Position numbers and translations under genes: made by a program. Positions 1-11,990 of a stretch of 64,000 bases of DNA are shown here, one piece after another (the first letter of the stretch is position 1; every line of letters starts with the position of its first letter). The notes under the pieces were generated by a model. That model was not told the DNA's origin, searched no databases, and saw only the letters and a program-made list of their open reading frames with translations. The stretch lies in assembly GCA_014871385.1 (NCBI GenBank), contig CM026426.1:70227287-70291286 (forward strand). Direction: 5' to 3'. This DNA comes from Ceratodon purpureus (Eukaryota > Streptophyta > Bryopsida > Pseudoditrichales > Ditrichaceae).

Positions 1-2203
1 GATGCATTGTTGCTCTCGCGTTGGTCTAGATTGAGTCGGGTATAGCCCTATCAAAAAGAACGTGCCTGGACTCTTTGCTAACCCAATAATCAACGTTGAA
101 TTGCTTCCAAGCACGTACATCAAGGGATCTATCCTTCAAGACTTCAAGGTCGGGATTGATCTTGTGTAGTTCCGCCTGAGCTATAGCCTTACATTTTCTG
201 CGCTCTATATACTCCTTGACAATGTAGCAATCCTCTTGAAGAGTCGAAGGCTGCTTTATTACAACCTTTGGGTGAATGCACTTCGGACCTTTACCAGACT
301 TGTTGAGGATGTGTTGACAGAGCTTTGCGTGGTCCGCCTTCAACAAGTTTCTTAGGAACTTGAAGAACTCCCTTGTGAACACTTTATCTTGTCAGGAACA
401 AACTTATTGTGGTCATTAAATTTCTTGAGCTCTCGGTTGTCCACGTCTATTAAATCTCCTTGAGCAGCACATGAGATAACTTCCTTCCACAAATTGCATG
501 TTAGGTCGCTGAATGTGATATTCTTGAGCTCGTTCGTTAGTGGAATTGGCTTATTCTTGGTTCCCTTACTAAAGACCTCAAGTTGATGCTTTGCAAACTT
601 GATGATTGAGAAGCGCTCCCTGTTTGGCTTCTCCAAAGTTCTGCACTGAGGAAGTAAATTCACCTTTAACAAATCCACCAAGGTAACAATTTAGCTTGAC
701 TTGAGCTAAAGTGTTTGTTTATCAAAGAAGAGAAAACTAGTAAAGAAAACACAATGACATTGAAAACTTTGCAATTTAGCTCAAGTCAAGCTAAAATGCT
801 GTTAGTGGGGTGTGAGAACTCACGTCTTAAGTCTTCGTGCTTGGTGGTCTTCTCTTGGTGGACGTTGACTTTGTCGCACCCGCAGCGGAATGCCTCGACT
901 GCGGCCTACCATATTTCTCCTAGACTATTCTTGACGTGAGAATGTTGGTTTCTCAAGTTGGTTTGAACGGGGAGAGGTGGTTCACTCGATTGTAGAATGC
1001 CAAGAGCTTTTAAAGCTTGTCCATGTCCTTTGTCCAAACAACAAAGGCAGTCCACTTCTTGAAGTCTTTGCATAATTCTTCCGTGGCATGCTCATCAATG
1101 AATGATTTCAAGGCTGCAACGTTGTGTTGCCTGTCGATGATCCAAATTCACAATTGCGCATTTCAGACTCATCCTTGGGTTTAAATTCTAGATCTCGCAT
1201 CACACAAAGCGTATGCTTCTGAGATCTGTTTGGCATATTTATCACGAAATTCTTCATCTCTTCCATGCCTTGTTATTCAAATGCCTCAATTATCCAGTCA
1301 ACCAGTGCAATCTTCAACTTTGTCACATCAACCTCAGTTTTTTTTTGTCAGCACGTCTTGGCCAAAGACAAACGCGTCCTAGTAGTAAGAAAAGAATTCT
1401 AGATATATCATGTTTGCGTTGTCTAAGTCGAATGCCTATCCAACCTTATATTCCTATGAGAGCGCGGCGATAGAAGAGTTGAGGTTGTTTGCCAGATCCT
1501 CCACGGAGATGCGTTTGCTCTTCTTAGTGACAACCTTGCAGTCTTCTTTGTGACCGCTTTCGTCTTGGCAGGAGAGAGGGGTGGAGGAGTCGCAGATGTA
1601 GCTTGGCTTGGTGGTGTTGGGCGTACAACCATTGCTTTGGCTTAACCGCGTTGAGAAGCTTGACTTGCAATATGACTCTTTCTCATCGTGACTACAAATA
1701 CATCCTTAGGTGCACGAGTAAACACTATCCTGATCTTATTGCGTTTCACTTGCACTGAAATGTTGTTCAAGACATTCTGTAGCTTGAAGGATAGGGTCTT
1801 CGCCTTAAGAGAATTCCCTTGCTTTGTCATCTATTTATTATCCAATATCTCATTTGTTATTGTTTTCTTAATATCATCAAAATGGGATGGTTCTAGACTC
1901 TAGACTAAGTCAAAAGCTTTGATGGATACTACTCTTGTGTCATTAGTTATGGCAAAGTTGTATGGAGTCTCTCCAATTGATGAGCATAGCAATTTGATTA
2001 TGTCCACATTTTCTTGGTCAAATTCTATTATTCTAATCTCAAAGTCTATGACGTGGAGTATATTGACTTGGCCCTCGAATCTTGACGCAAACGCCAAGAA
2101 AGGCGTATTTGAAACCCACATTAGGGACAGGGATGTGTGAATCGTTGGGTTGACCATGGTCAAACACTTGAAGGACTTCAGTCATCTCCTCGGCCATGCT
2201 CAT
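1..2203 (-). pseudogene. Decayed gene of unknown function, leftmost unit
   Basis: A long minus-strand coding relic runs off the left edge. Starting at an ATG near 2203 (MSMAEEMTEV), protein-like segments follow at 2163-1900 (contains SSIGETPYNFAITND), 1830-1642 (KTLSFKLQNVLNNI, Lys/Arg-rich), 1632-1180 (ISVEDLANNL, later AKQISEAYALCDARS), 1110-1020 (LKSFIDEHATEELCKDF), 681-352 and 382-26. The last two join with a one-base shift near 380. Segments change frame and carry many stops, so this copy is not functional. Leu/Lys/Asp-rich, soluble, no membrane segment or recognised catalytic motif. I recall similar uncharacterised proteins in bryophyte gene sets, unverified. Its 5' side faces the palindrome cluster at 2463-2574, and it diverges from the pseudogene at 53384 once the outer LTR element is removed. 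A mini-element at 690-795 interrupts it. Function unknown; that it is a real decayed gene is fairly sure. Confidence 0.6.
690..795. repeat. Inverted-repeat mini-element (106 bp)
   Basis: Positions 690-710 and 775-795 are exact 21-bp reverse complements (core TTAGCTTGACTTGAGCTAA), each nearly palindromic itself, separated by 64 bp of A-rich sequence. It sits inside the pseudogene 1-2203 and uses the same AGCT word as the clusters at 2463-2574 and 52962-53198. No clear target duplication is visible. Confidence 0.6.
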
Positions 2204-2462
2204 AACATGCTTGAAGATGCTTCAAGGCCGTAGTTACTCGGGTTTGATCATCACTCCACGTAGTCAATGAATGATGTTAAAATATATGCTAGATCGAACT
2301 ATGAGGCAATTGTGCAATTGTTCAATTATATTTCATATGTTCTTCTATTCAGCTCTACAATTTAGGTCGAATTGATCGAAAATGAAGGCAGAACGTTTTG
2401 TGCCATGCACATATCAACTTGGTCTCCCGTTATATGCATAGTAACGTGCAAGTTCTACCTTT

Positions 2463-2574
2463 AGTTTAGCTTGACTCCAAGTTGGAATCTCTCTACAGGT
2501 TAGCTGGACTCAAGCTAAATTGTTTTGAGATGGATGGCATCCACGAACAATTTAGCTTGACTCAAGCTAAACTG
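2463..2574. repeat. Cluster of AGCT palindromic units, left
   Basis: Three units of the form TTTAGCT-YRACT-YRAGCTAAA occur at about 2463-2483, 2499-2522 and 2548-2574, about 260-370 bp upstream of the minus-strand pseudogene start. A half-related unit (TTTAGGTCGAATTGATCG) is at 2362. Same family as 690-795 and 52962-53198. Confidence 0.6.
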
Positions 2575-2599
2575 CAAGGTTTGTAGACGATTTAGGTGA

Positions 2600-5400
2600 C
2601 GCGAATATTTTTCCGTACATCAACAATTACATAACCTCTTAGACATTTCTTATGGATATGAAGTTATGAGCAAAACTAAAACCTTCACACGCGAAATTCC
2701 TACAAGAAACAATGGATTCACATGGTTGGCACCATATCAAACAACATCGGATGATATAGTATTTTCGCAAAATCTAGAAATCTACTAACTGTTGAGTATG
2801 TCTATAGTACCAGAAAAGGAATTTGATCATTAATTCTTGTGGTAACTCACAACAATCAAAGAAATTACATGCACAAGAAATTGAGTAGAAATCAGGACAG
2901 AAAATATAAATCAACAAGCATCAAAAACCATAAATCTGTACAAACACAAAGAAAACATCACACATTCTGACCTAAATTTGTAACAAATTACACAAAAGAT
3001 TGCTTCTTCTTCAACAAAATAGCAAACATAGTACAATTCTGATTGTTCAATACAATCTCTCTATAGCACAAGCAATTGAGAACAATTTCATCACAAATAA
3101 TTGTATATCTATTCACCTCAACGTGTGAACATTGACAACAATTACGTAATTTACGCACCAGATGTCTTTTTCTTCTAGTACTGTGGAAGACATGGTTCTT
3201 TATCCTTTAAATTCAACAATCAACCACCTTTATTACATTCCCAAGAAATGAATAATTTGTAACCAAGACCAGATAATAATGGAGTCTTACTTACAGTATG
3301 AAGCGCGAAACGCTAGACTCGAAACTCCAAAAAATCTCTACTTCACCTTCGAAACATTGTATTGTGCTCATAGTGAATGTCTCTAGTCTCAAACAACGCG
3401 GGACTCAATTGTACGAACACAACATTTATTGGATAGTGTTGTAAGGACAACCATTAAACCGTAAATTGGAAATTACAGGTCTCTGGCAACCTTGCTCCTC
3501 AAATCCTAACCTCGCAACATCCTCTCTACTCTCTAAAACAATTACAACGAAACATGCACGGTCCTTCTTCGAAACAATTACATCACAATTATAATTAGAA
3601 GGAAACACCAGTTTATGGTTTAAATAATTGACAAGTAAATCATTTTAAACTTAAAAAGTTTCTTATCAAAACAATAAATACCTATTTTAGCTACAACAAT
3701 TTTATAGCTACCTATAATTCAATGACATTCTACCATATCTAATATGGATAAAAATATAATTCATGAATTATTTATTTAACCAATTTTTCTGGACTAGGTC
3801 TATATAATTATTGTTGATAAAACATTATAAAATATGCAAATACCTTCCATATAAGACAAAAAGATTTAATTTTGTATATAAAAATGAAATCCTCAAAGAC
3901 ATAAATCTATAAAGTAGAAGTATACCTTCATATATGTAAGTAACATTTCAAATATACCATTGTCTAATTAATGTTCTTGATAGGTAATTTAAATAATAAA
4001 CCTCATGTCTCTCAACTTCTAAAAATCTTGAGTACAAATCTATACAATAAACTTGTATATATGTGTAATTCCTAATAAAATAAATATTATTTTGTTTTAG
4101 GTTGGAAATACGTCTAATTCACGAAGTAACCTCTTATATACGATGAGATTTAAATATACATGGAAAAATATATATTAAGCTATTTCAGTATGTTTTTATT
4201 GATTTGCATATATTTAGAAAAATAAAAGAAATTCTATGGAGTAAATTTTAATTTGTATCTAAATGAAATAACTTCAAAATTACTATCTAGTTCAACATTC
4301 ATTCCTATGCAAGTTAAAATCCAAAAAACTGTTTTTTCATCCTCTTTAGATTTACATTGCATTACATCTAAAGCCGGGCAACGACGCAACCCATTAACAC
4401 CATACTTACTATTGGGGTACACGATTGACCTAATCTAGATGTGAATTTAGATAGTCAAAGAAATTTCTTTTAAGTCAACCAAAAACACTTTTACCTAAAC
4501 TTATCAAATTAACTTGGAGAGTCTAAACAATTAGCTGTCTTTCTTTAGAGGAATTTTTGAAACAAAGTGATTATCAATTTATAACAAATGGAGTAATTTA
4601 TAATTTGTATCCAAATGAAGTAACGACAAAATTATTATCTAGTCATCTTAGAATACAGTGTAATTAGCATCATAATGCAAGGGGAAAAAAAAAAAAAAAA
4701 CATTGTTGAACATCCTGTTTAGTTTTGAATTATATACATTTGAATCCTGTTAACGACTTACCCTATTCACACTAGATATAAGCTGGTAAGTGGTTCACAA
4801 GCTCAAAATGAGTACTCTTGAAGGCAATGGTAATTCTTAAAAAATAACATAAAAGCAGGTTTACCAAATCTTATAGAATTAACTTTCTAGAGTCTAAACA
4901 GTTAACGGTCTATCTTTAAGAAATGAGGGAAACAAAGATATTACTAAAATATATCAAATAAATTGGCGACAAAAAATTACAAATGATGAACAAAAATTGC
5001 CAATATATAATAATTAAAAATATTCAGAATAGAACTTCGCATATTTGGTATTAAAACCCTAAACATATATTTATCATAAAATATATACATGATATAATAT
5101 ATGGCAATACTCGTACATCCATAAATATTCTCCAATAAATAATATATATGGGTGGTATATAATGTATATATATATTCTCTATACATACATACATATACAT
5201 ACACACACGTACATATCTAAATAAACCTCATTTTTTTTTATTAATTCCAAGAAAAAGGAAAACTTGTAATTGAAAACAATATTCGTACAAGATACTTTTT
5301 ATCTTGAAGATTACATTATGTACATCCTTCAGAAATCCTAAACCGTAAAGACTATACTCTAAACCGTGAACCTTGATCCTCAAGACATGGAGGATAAGTT
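2600..5400. other. AT-rich intergenic spacer
   Basis: No convincing gene on either strand: open frames are short and of low-complexity composition. It contains an A run at 4684-4702, TA-rich stretches around 5150-5190, and a diverged tandem duplication (4237-4945). Confidence 0.6.
4237..4945. repeat. Diverged two-unit tandem duplication, about 350 bp
   Basis: The words TTTGTATCTAAATGAAATAA (4250s) and ATTATCTAGT recur in the same order about 351 bp later (4600s), and GAGTCTAAACAATTAGC near 4517 recurs about 368 bp later as GAGTCTAAACAGTTAAC. The spacing suggests two old, drifted copies of one unit. Confidence 0.5.
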
Positions 5401-5419
5401 CCATGTTATAAGAGAACTC

Positions 5420-5866
5420 TTAGTCTGGCGTGATAATGTGTCCAACCCAACCCAAGTAAAAAAGATAAAAAACCGATGATCCCGTTTCAGCATCAGGTAA
5501 GAATGGCCAAAGTTTAGAAAAAGGTGAATTTTTCGTGGATTCCCACACCATAGGATGTTGACGGGAGAAACGTCCGGCTTTATTCCCGCCTATTTTCAAA
5601 ATAAGAGCCCAGTTTAAACAGACACAAATTAGAGAATGACCTCTGGAATTGTCGCTGCTCGAAGTCTTTTCTCTTCTCTTTGGCTCCTTGCTCGAGTGGT
5701 AGCGTCCACTGCTCTTGTGGAGCTTGAGGTTTTCAGTGCGGAACCCATATTGCGCCTTCTCTCGGGTACGTCTTCTCTTAATTTTACTTGAAACATCATC
5801 ACTGTTGATAGTATATTGTTCTCCTCTGTTGCGATAGTTGTATATGCTTGGTGTATGACTAGACAA
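5420..5866 (-). CDS. Small hypothetical ORF, basic N-terminal half
   Basis: A 148-codon ATG-to-stop frame lies just left of the outer element's insertion point. Residues about 25-75 are rich in Lys, Arg and Ser (KIKRRRTREK, EPKRREKTSSSD), which could be a nuclear-localisation or disordered segment; the C-terminal part is hydrophobic and aromatic (FYLFYLGWVG). No domain is recognised. A second minus-strand frame (5629-5871) overlaps with similar length and also looks Arg-rich, which weakens the case for either. It may be an exon of a split gene or chance. Confidence 0.2.
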   Translation of the reverse strand: MSSHTPSIYNYRNRGEQYTINSDDVSSKIKRRRTREKAQYGFRTENLKLHKSSGRYHSSKEPKRREKTSSSDNSRGHSLICVCLNWALILKIGGNKAGRFSRQHPMVWESTKNSPFSKLWPFLPDAETGSSVFYLFYLGWVGHIITPD

Positions 5867-5956
5867 TCCAACCTATGTTTGTAGAGACTTTTAACACATC
5901 ACATCGAATTGGGCGTTGCCTTCTTCCCACTCCGAGAATCTGGTTGCAGAAAGGGC

Positions 5957-6701
5957 TGTTAACCGGGGATTTAAGATAGTAGAATAGAAGGGCAATCAAA
6001 CTGTAGGGGAGCAGTAAAACTACTGTTACTGGGGGAGGGGGGCAATGAACTCTTACTTATTGTCCTGGCTTGTAGTAACTATGTTTTGGATGAAAATTGT
6101 CAGATGGATGAAGTCTGGTGGTCGGATGAAAAGTGTTGGCAGTTAGGGTTTTGAGGGCGGCGGCTAGGGTTTTGGATGGGGTTGTGTAGGAGGGGGCTGC
6201 GGAGCTCATTCTCTCTCTCTCCCTCTCAGTTCAGAGCTCTTAGGTTGTAGTGTGTGTATCGGATAGGTTGCATGGCTGTGAAGTAGTTGCCGTCAGGACA
6301 ATTTCAGGATCCTGGAGGTTACAAGCAGTACTAGCAGTAGGGAGCAGGATGATGTATGGATTTGCAGTGAGTAATGGAAAGGAATTGATTGCATTTGTAT
6401 GTAAATGTATAGAGTTGCAGAAATGAGTGGTTGAGGGAGCAGGTTAGTCAATTTGCATGGTGGATCTTGTAGATCTGGTATTTAAAAGAGTGGGTAGTGT
6501 AGATCATATCAAGGAAAGTAGGAATATGTATCACATATGAGAATATACCACCAGGATTTGAGGAGATCTAAGTTGGCAGTTCTAGATCTAAGGCCAGGAT
6601 TTAGGGCAGTTTCAGGGGCAGTATAGTAAACTTCGTAGGATTTTGGAGAGGTTTAGGACAAAATGTATTTCTGAGAGAGAAATGAAAAAACCTCTTTTAC
6701 A
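5957..6701 (+). repeat. 5' LTR of outer gypsy element
   Basis: Collinear with 52167-52912 with scattered substitutions. Begins TGTTAACCGGGG, ends CTCTTTTACA. Contains three GGATGAA words (about 6088-6141), a CTCTCTCTCTCCCTCTC pyrimidine run near 6210-6227, and repeated AGATCTA words. Confidence 0.93.
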
Positions 6702-6714
6702 TTGGCGACCATGC
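6702..6714 (+). promoter_or_regulatory. Primer-binding site of outer element
   Basis: TTGGCGACCATGC directly follows the 5' LTR; the identical 13-mer follows the inner element's 5' LTR at 9906. A reverse-transcription primer tRNA would need a 3' end of the type GCATGGTCGCCA. I cannot assign the tRNA. Confidence 0.7.
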
Positions 6715-8270
6715 TTAATTTCAAACCATGTGGTTCTTGCTGCACACACCAAGACAGTACCAGATCTGTACTACCGTAGGGGTGATAAGTAGAGTGGTGA
6801 TCTAGGGTATGTGAGGAGCAGATCTGACATTTACAATGACGAGATTTGTGCCAATGAAGGTTGTAGTGACGAGATCTTCGACAGTGACAATTACAGTGAC
6901 CAGATCTGTGACAGTGAAAGCCAGAGTGATTAGATTTGTGACAGTGAAAGTTATAGTGACTAGATCTGCAAACAGTTGCACTTTCAAGGCAGTAATGGGT
7001 TGCGACGCATTAGTAACGGCTACACCAGTGCAGTCAAGACTAGTTATTGTTTACCACTGATTTGAGGTTGCATTGTAAGGAACAGTAGGCGGAATGTTTG
7101 ACTAGCAGTAAAAATGGAAGAGTCAGTAAAAAATTTGTAGATCTACTGTCTAGATGAATGTATTAACAGGAAAAATAACGCAGTAAAATAATTGAGGAAA
7201 AAACCAAGCAGTAAAAAATTACGGTAAATAAGGGGTAGTGAAAACAAACTCAGGGACTAAACGGAAGAAAAGGAACCTAGGGACTAGTGATAGGAGTCTG
7301 GAAAGGAAAGTGGTCCAGTAAATCACTAGATCTTGGTAAAACAATAAAACCTGGACCAAGAGAGTGTAAAACAGGATTGGATTCACTGAAAAACTAAACA
7401 AGCAGGACTGGAGGGACCAGGACAGTCCTCTAGGAACAGACTATAAGACTGTATTGCTTGAAATCTGGTAGAATTCTAGACTAAGGACGAATTTGACAAC
7501 CTACAGGCAGTTAGGACCAACCTAAGTAGGAGCAGTAGCTACTAACAGATCCACAAAGGACCAGACTAAGGTGGCAGATGGATGTACTGACAGGGACCAG
7601 GAGTACGAAGGACTAGCACGTAGTGACAAGAGAAGGACCGGGACAGAGATCCAGAGTACCTACCCAAGAGATCACCTGGAGAGGCAGACTTGACTTACTC
7701 GAGAAGCAGATCAGAAGACCACTAGGCGGAAACATGGGAGGGCAACCCAACTCTGAGGAGAGCATTGCCAAAGGAAAGACCAGGGACTTGATTGACATGG
7801 ACCTGGTGGGTGAGAATTCAAGCCATGAGACACTCTTTGGAGTAAGCAGGAGGATAGAATCGGCTATGGGTTAACTTGGTCCCAGTTTCAAGAAATGGCA
7901 GGAGGATGATGAAATTAGGAGGGATGATGGCTCACTGCCATCACCAAGGACCAGTAAAAGAGAGTTTTCAAGACCAGGACGTGGAGACACTCAGCATAAC
8001 TGGAATCCTCAATTGGAGACAACAATGGCATACGACCAGTTTCAAGAGGGGGAGAGGAGAAGCAGCAGCCGACCTAATACACCTAGACTAGGAGTAAAGA
8101 CACTAGGAGACTTGGTGGAGACTATGGAGACACTAAAGAAGAGACTAGACCAAGGCAGGAATGAAGACAAGACCTCAAGAGAAGCAGTACCCACTTTAGA
8201 CCCGACCAAGACCAGCAGGTAGGGACAACAAACCACCAGGAGGCAAATAGTATAATTCGCCGAGGACTAG
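6715..8270 (+). other. Leader of outer element, no intact gene
   Basis: About 1.5 kb between primer site and the recognisable gag coiled coil. Holds a 30-bp minisatellite (6841-6960), then sequence rich in GACCAG/GACTAG. Plus-strand open stretches at 7623-7874 and 7876-8222 in changing frames may be the decayed N-terminus of gag. Confidence 0.5.
6841..6960. repeat. 30-bp minisatellite, four units
   Basis: Four consecutive 30-bp units, each ending AGTGA(C/T) and beginning (G/C/T)AGAT(T/C)T, with a partial unit on each side. As 30 is a multiple of three the stretch stays open in several frames without being a gene. Confidence 0.8.
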
Positions 8271-9484
8271 TTTCGAGGACCAGAACTGGATGGGGAAGAG
8301 GAAGATAGAAGGCAGTTTGAAGAAATCAAGGCTAGACAGCAAGCCACAAGGCAGGCTGAGAAAGACAAAAGGAACCAGCAGACCAAAGAGGAGGTGTATA
8401 GATGCCAGATGGAGGAATTAGGACAAGCCACCAGGTTCAAGCAAACCATGGAGGCTTGGGAGGAGAAAAACAGAGAAGAACTTAAGATGAAGGAAGCCAC
8501 GAGGTTGTGGCATGGGACTAGGAGGATAAAGGAACAAGACCAGGAGAGACAGATGCAGGAAGCCCTTAGATCCTGGCAGGAGGCTCAAAGGAGGGAAGAG
8601 TTCAAGCAAGCAGCAGAGAAGCAGGAGGCTATACATCAGGACCTGTTACGCCAGGAGGCTATACGCGTGTGGCAGGGGCCCAGAGACTGCAGGACCAGAA
8701 GAAGAAGGAAGAAGAGAGACTAGAAGCAACCCGCCAGGCCAGCTTGTACTGGTGGCAGGAGGTGTTGAGGGAAGAAAGCCAGAAGTCGCAGGCCTAGCAG
8801 AAAGGGAGTCTGTGGCCAGGATGTGAAGAGTGTGAAGTCCAGGGTGGAAGACCTCGTCCTTCAAGAGGAGCTGAGGTGATGGGGGTACTAGTTCAGCGAT
8901 TGTTGTACCACAGGGACCAGCAGAGAGCCACTTCTTACACCAGACCAGACCAGCTAGTCCATTGGGAGCAAGAGGAGCATCAACGACCTATGTGGATCAC
9001 TTGAACGGTGATCCGTACCAGCTAGAGGCACTGAAGTTGGTGTATTGGTCAAGTGGAGGAGCAAATATTAGAAGAAGAGCCCCCAGTTTAGGGACAAGGT
9101 TCCAAAGACCAATAGAAGTAGTTGGGGGAACATCGTATGGGACCAGACCACCAGTGAGAATTGGAGTACTAGTGGCCACAGGAGCTAGCAGTTATATAGA
9201 ACGGCCAATACCACCAGTTGGAAGACCAGACGTACCACCAGTGTACCCACCAGTTGGAAGACCAGCCGTACCACTAGTATCACGACCAGTCTGTGTGGCA
9301 CATAAAAAACCACTCCCATACTCCAAGTACAAAGAAGGTACAAATCCTGATGCTCATATTCGATAGTTTGAGCGCACTTTGCAGCACAATGGAGAAACTG
9401 ATGAGCAGGTTATCATCAACATGATGGGTACCACGTTACTAGATAAGGTTGAGGCCTGGTATGAGAATTTTCTAGAGAGCCACT
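8271..9484 (+). pseudogene. Outer gypsy gag, N-terminal part
   Basis: Residues from 8271 form a long charged coiled coil (QATRQAEKDKRNQQTKEE and onward), continuing past a frameshift near 8700 to about 8799 (QDQKKKEEERLEATRQ). A Pro/Gly-rich linker follows (8962-9300), then the start of the capsid domain (LPYSKYKEGTNPDAHIR, 9314-9363), a stop, and capsid sequence up to WYENFLES. There the inner element is inserted; the capsid resumes at 42698. The inner element's gag matches this layout (DHLTGD, then YKEGNDPDAHMR), supporting the assignment. It would form the virus-like particle. Disabled by stops, at least one frameshift and the 33-kb insertion. Confidence 0.8.
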
Positions 9485-9905
9485 TGTTAACCGGATATCC
9501 TTCCGCCTCTATCTCTACCTTACTCCCCAGTTTCATCCTAACTCTGTGGTAGTCTGTCACTGTCGATGGATGAACTCTGTCATCGTCAACGGATGAAGTC
9601 TGTCATTGTCAACGGATGAACTCTATCACCATCGACAGATGACTTCTGCCAGTTCTTAGGGAGTTTAAGAGGAAGGTTTAGGGTTTTCTGTATTCATTCT
9701 ATACTAGAGCGGATAGAGTCAGGGAGATCTGAGAGCTGTTAGGAGGAGCTGCACCATTGTATTGGGTTGTTTTGCCTTGATCTATACAGATTTGGACTCC
9801 TTTTGTATGTACTTGTATGTTTCCAGCCTTGGTTTAGTTGGGTTTTGTAGGACTTTAGTGGGTTTGTGAAGGCTAGGGTTTAGTTGGTAAATCCTCCCTT
9901 TACCA
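9485..9905 (+). repeat. 5' LTR of inner gypsy element
   Basis: Matches 42300-42697 over its whole length but is 23 bp longer. The difference is one unit of a 23-bp internal repeat (TCTGTCATCGTCAACGGATG type), present in four units here and three in the 3' LTR. Carries several GGATGAA words. Confidence 0.93.
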
Positions 9906-9918
9906 TTGGCGACCATGC
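9906..9918 (+). promoter_or_regulatory. Primer-binding site of inner element
   Basis: TTGGCGACCATGC, identical to the outer element's site at 6702, immediately follows the LTR. Confidence 0.7.
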
Positions 9919-11106
9919 TTTAGTTCGAACCATGTAATCTCCTGGAGGCTTGTGTTTTGTTTCCACACCTTAGAAAGGTTTTGAAGGGTTTAAACTGGCT
10001 TTGCAAGAGTGCAGCCAGCCACTATCAGGGTTTCTATAGGTGCTGAACAATTGGGACTATCCTACCAGGGGTGTTGAGCAGTCACTACCAGTGGTTAGGA
10101 GTCGCTGAAGTGCTGAAACAGGATCACTAGAGGTGCTGGTCAGTCATTGTCAGATTCTTAAGGGCTGGAGTGATTAAACTGTTACAGTGGGAAGTGGAGC
10201 AGAGGCAATTTTGAGTCAATTGTTTCAGTGGAAACAGTAAGAGCAACATCAATAGCAGTTCAACATGTATCTAGAGGACAACATAGCAGAGTCGACACTG
10301 GGTCGTGCCTGTTGGGTGCGGGTGTTGCAGCGCAGTAGAAGGGGCCTATCTCACGTTGTCGTATCCAGTGAACTAAGGGCAATTCCGCCTTGAAAAAGGG
10401 GACAAAGGACGAGCTAGTGGTGAATAGGACTTTCACTGTAGTAGCGAGTGAAAGGTAAGTAACTCGAAACTATCGAAATTCAAAATTTCATATCTGAGAT
10501 CTGGAAATATAGGATCTTGAAAACTTTGAATTTTGTAAATTAATAACTTTGATTTCAGACTTCGATCGACGATGCGGATCTCAATGTAGGATCTCAATCA
10601 GCACTTCAGACTTTGTAATTGGGAAACGCGGATCTGAAATTGAGTTAACAATGGCTAAAAATTTGTAAACTACTTAGAGCATTCTGGGACAGAACGGCAA
10701 TTTCTGTAACCAAACTCTGATAGCTGTAAAAACAAGGAATTAACTACTGGATTAAGAACTATGAGTGTCCATAAACTGCGAAAAAGGGGATAACACTAGT
10801 AAAGGGAACCTACAAAAATCACTTTACTATTGTTAAGAACTGTATTAAGAACAGAATTGGTCGTAAACACTAACTAGGTGGGAACCTATTAGTGGGGTCG
10901 AAAGTGTTGCACTGGCAAGTATACCGACCAGTACGGAAAACTGCTGGGAAGGAGTCAAACATCGTCGATTGCAAACATTGTCGGCACCATATCAGAGTGA
11001 GCAGTTTCCAATCAGTTGAGAGGGAGCTGAGTGATTTGTACAACGACGTCGCCGATCACTAATCATGGAGGAAGGTGACACAGAGGCACTCAAGGCTGAG
11101 CGACAA
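9919..11106 (+). other. Leader of inner element, left part
   Basis: About 1.2 kb without a persuasive gene. An ATG at 11065 opens a short frame (MEEGDTEALKAERQDW) that runs into the DNA-transposon terminus at 11107; this could be the original gag start, cut off by that insertion, or chance. Confidence 0.45.
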
Positions 11107-11193
11107 GACTGGGGTAGCTTGTACGTGAGCGGGAGACATGAGCGGAGAGCAGAGAGCGGAGATTTGGAGAGCAGAGAGCAGAAAATGGGAGCC
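11107..11193 (+). repeat. Left terminal inverted repeat of element A
   Basis: GACTGGGGTAGCTTGTACGT followed by GAGCGGG, GAGCGGA, GAGCAGA, GAGCGGA and two more GAGCAGA heptamers. The partner is 21346-21403; a more distant relative is at 29367-29414. Confidence 0.65.
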
Positions 11194-11990
11194 TACACCT
11201 AAAACTAGATTTTTTATACTAAATATAAAATATAAAATTAGAAGATTCAAATATTCTCAGTATATTTTTAGAAATAATCTTATTTTAATAATTTCAATTG
11301 ACCCTATAACTATGGACTAATTACAGTATTTTCATTGAATTTGTAATTCATTTTCTCTATTCTTGGGGATGAATTTTTGACGCGCACCAATTACTATGCT
11401 CCAGCTCCCTCTAACTGATTCACACATAGATTAATTCCCCCTATCCCCTCTCATTTATATGCAAATTAGTGCTTAAAATGTACTGATATTGAAGCTCTTA
11501 AGAGGGATAAAGTAACATTTAATATTGTAACATTTTCTTAACATTACTTGAATTCATCCATTCTCGTCTACGTGCCTTTCATCTTTTATTTTATTTTTAT
11601 TTATAATTATCTTGTATTTTTTATAAACTTCCTTTATTCTATCTATCTTGTTAATGGGGTCGAAAGAGTCCTTTCATCCAATTTCATCTTTCATATTAAT
11701 ATCATTTTCATTTACTTCATTTCTTTCATATTATTTTCAACCTTCATTTTTTTTTTGCATTTTATTTTATTTTTTTATTTGTATTTTTTAAATGCTAAAC
11801 GACTTTTGCACCACCCTCTATCTTTTTTATTACGTTTAGGAGGATGACAACTGTTAATTGAAGGAAAAGCCGATTTTCAAGGGCGCCAAGCATCTTCTTT
11901 AGGGATATTTAAGTCTAGGTTATGCAATGTCTCTTTCTCTTTTGTGTTGGTGTTTAGTGAAGCTCTTTTCTGTAGTAGCGGACAGCGGTT
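11194..11990. other. AT-rich subterminal region of element A
   Basis: No gene. Very A/T-rich with T runs near 11749-11790; may contain the promoter of the ORF at 11991 (GATATTTAAG near 11903 is TATA-like). Confidence 0.45.

Noticed and set aside
5690-5760. tRNA-like string near GCTCGAGTGGTAGCGTCC
   Set aside because: D-arm-like word only; no anticodon arm or TTCRA loop at correct spacing.
6802-7060. Thr/Val-rich frames on both strands
   Set aside because: Produced by the 30-bp minisatellite, a multiple of three.
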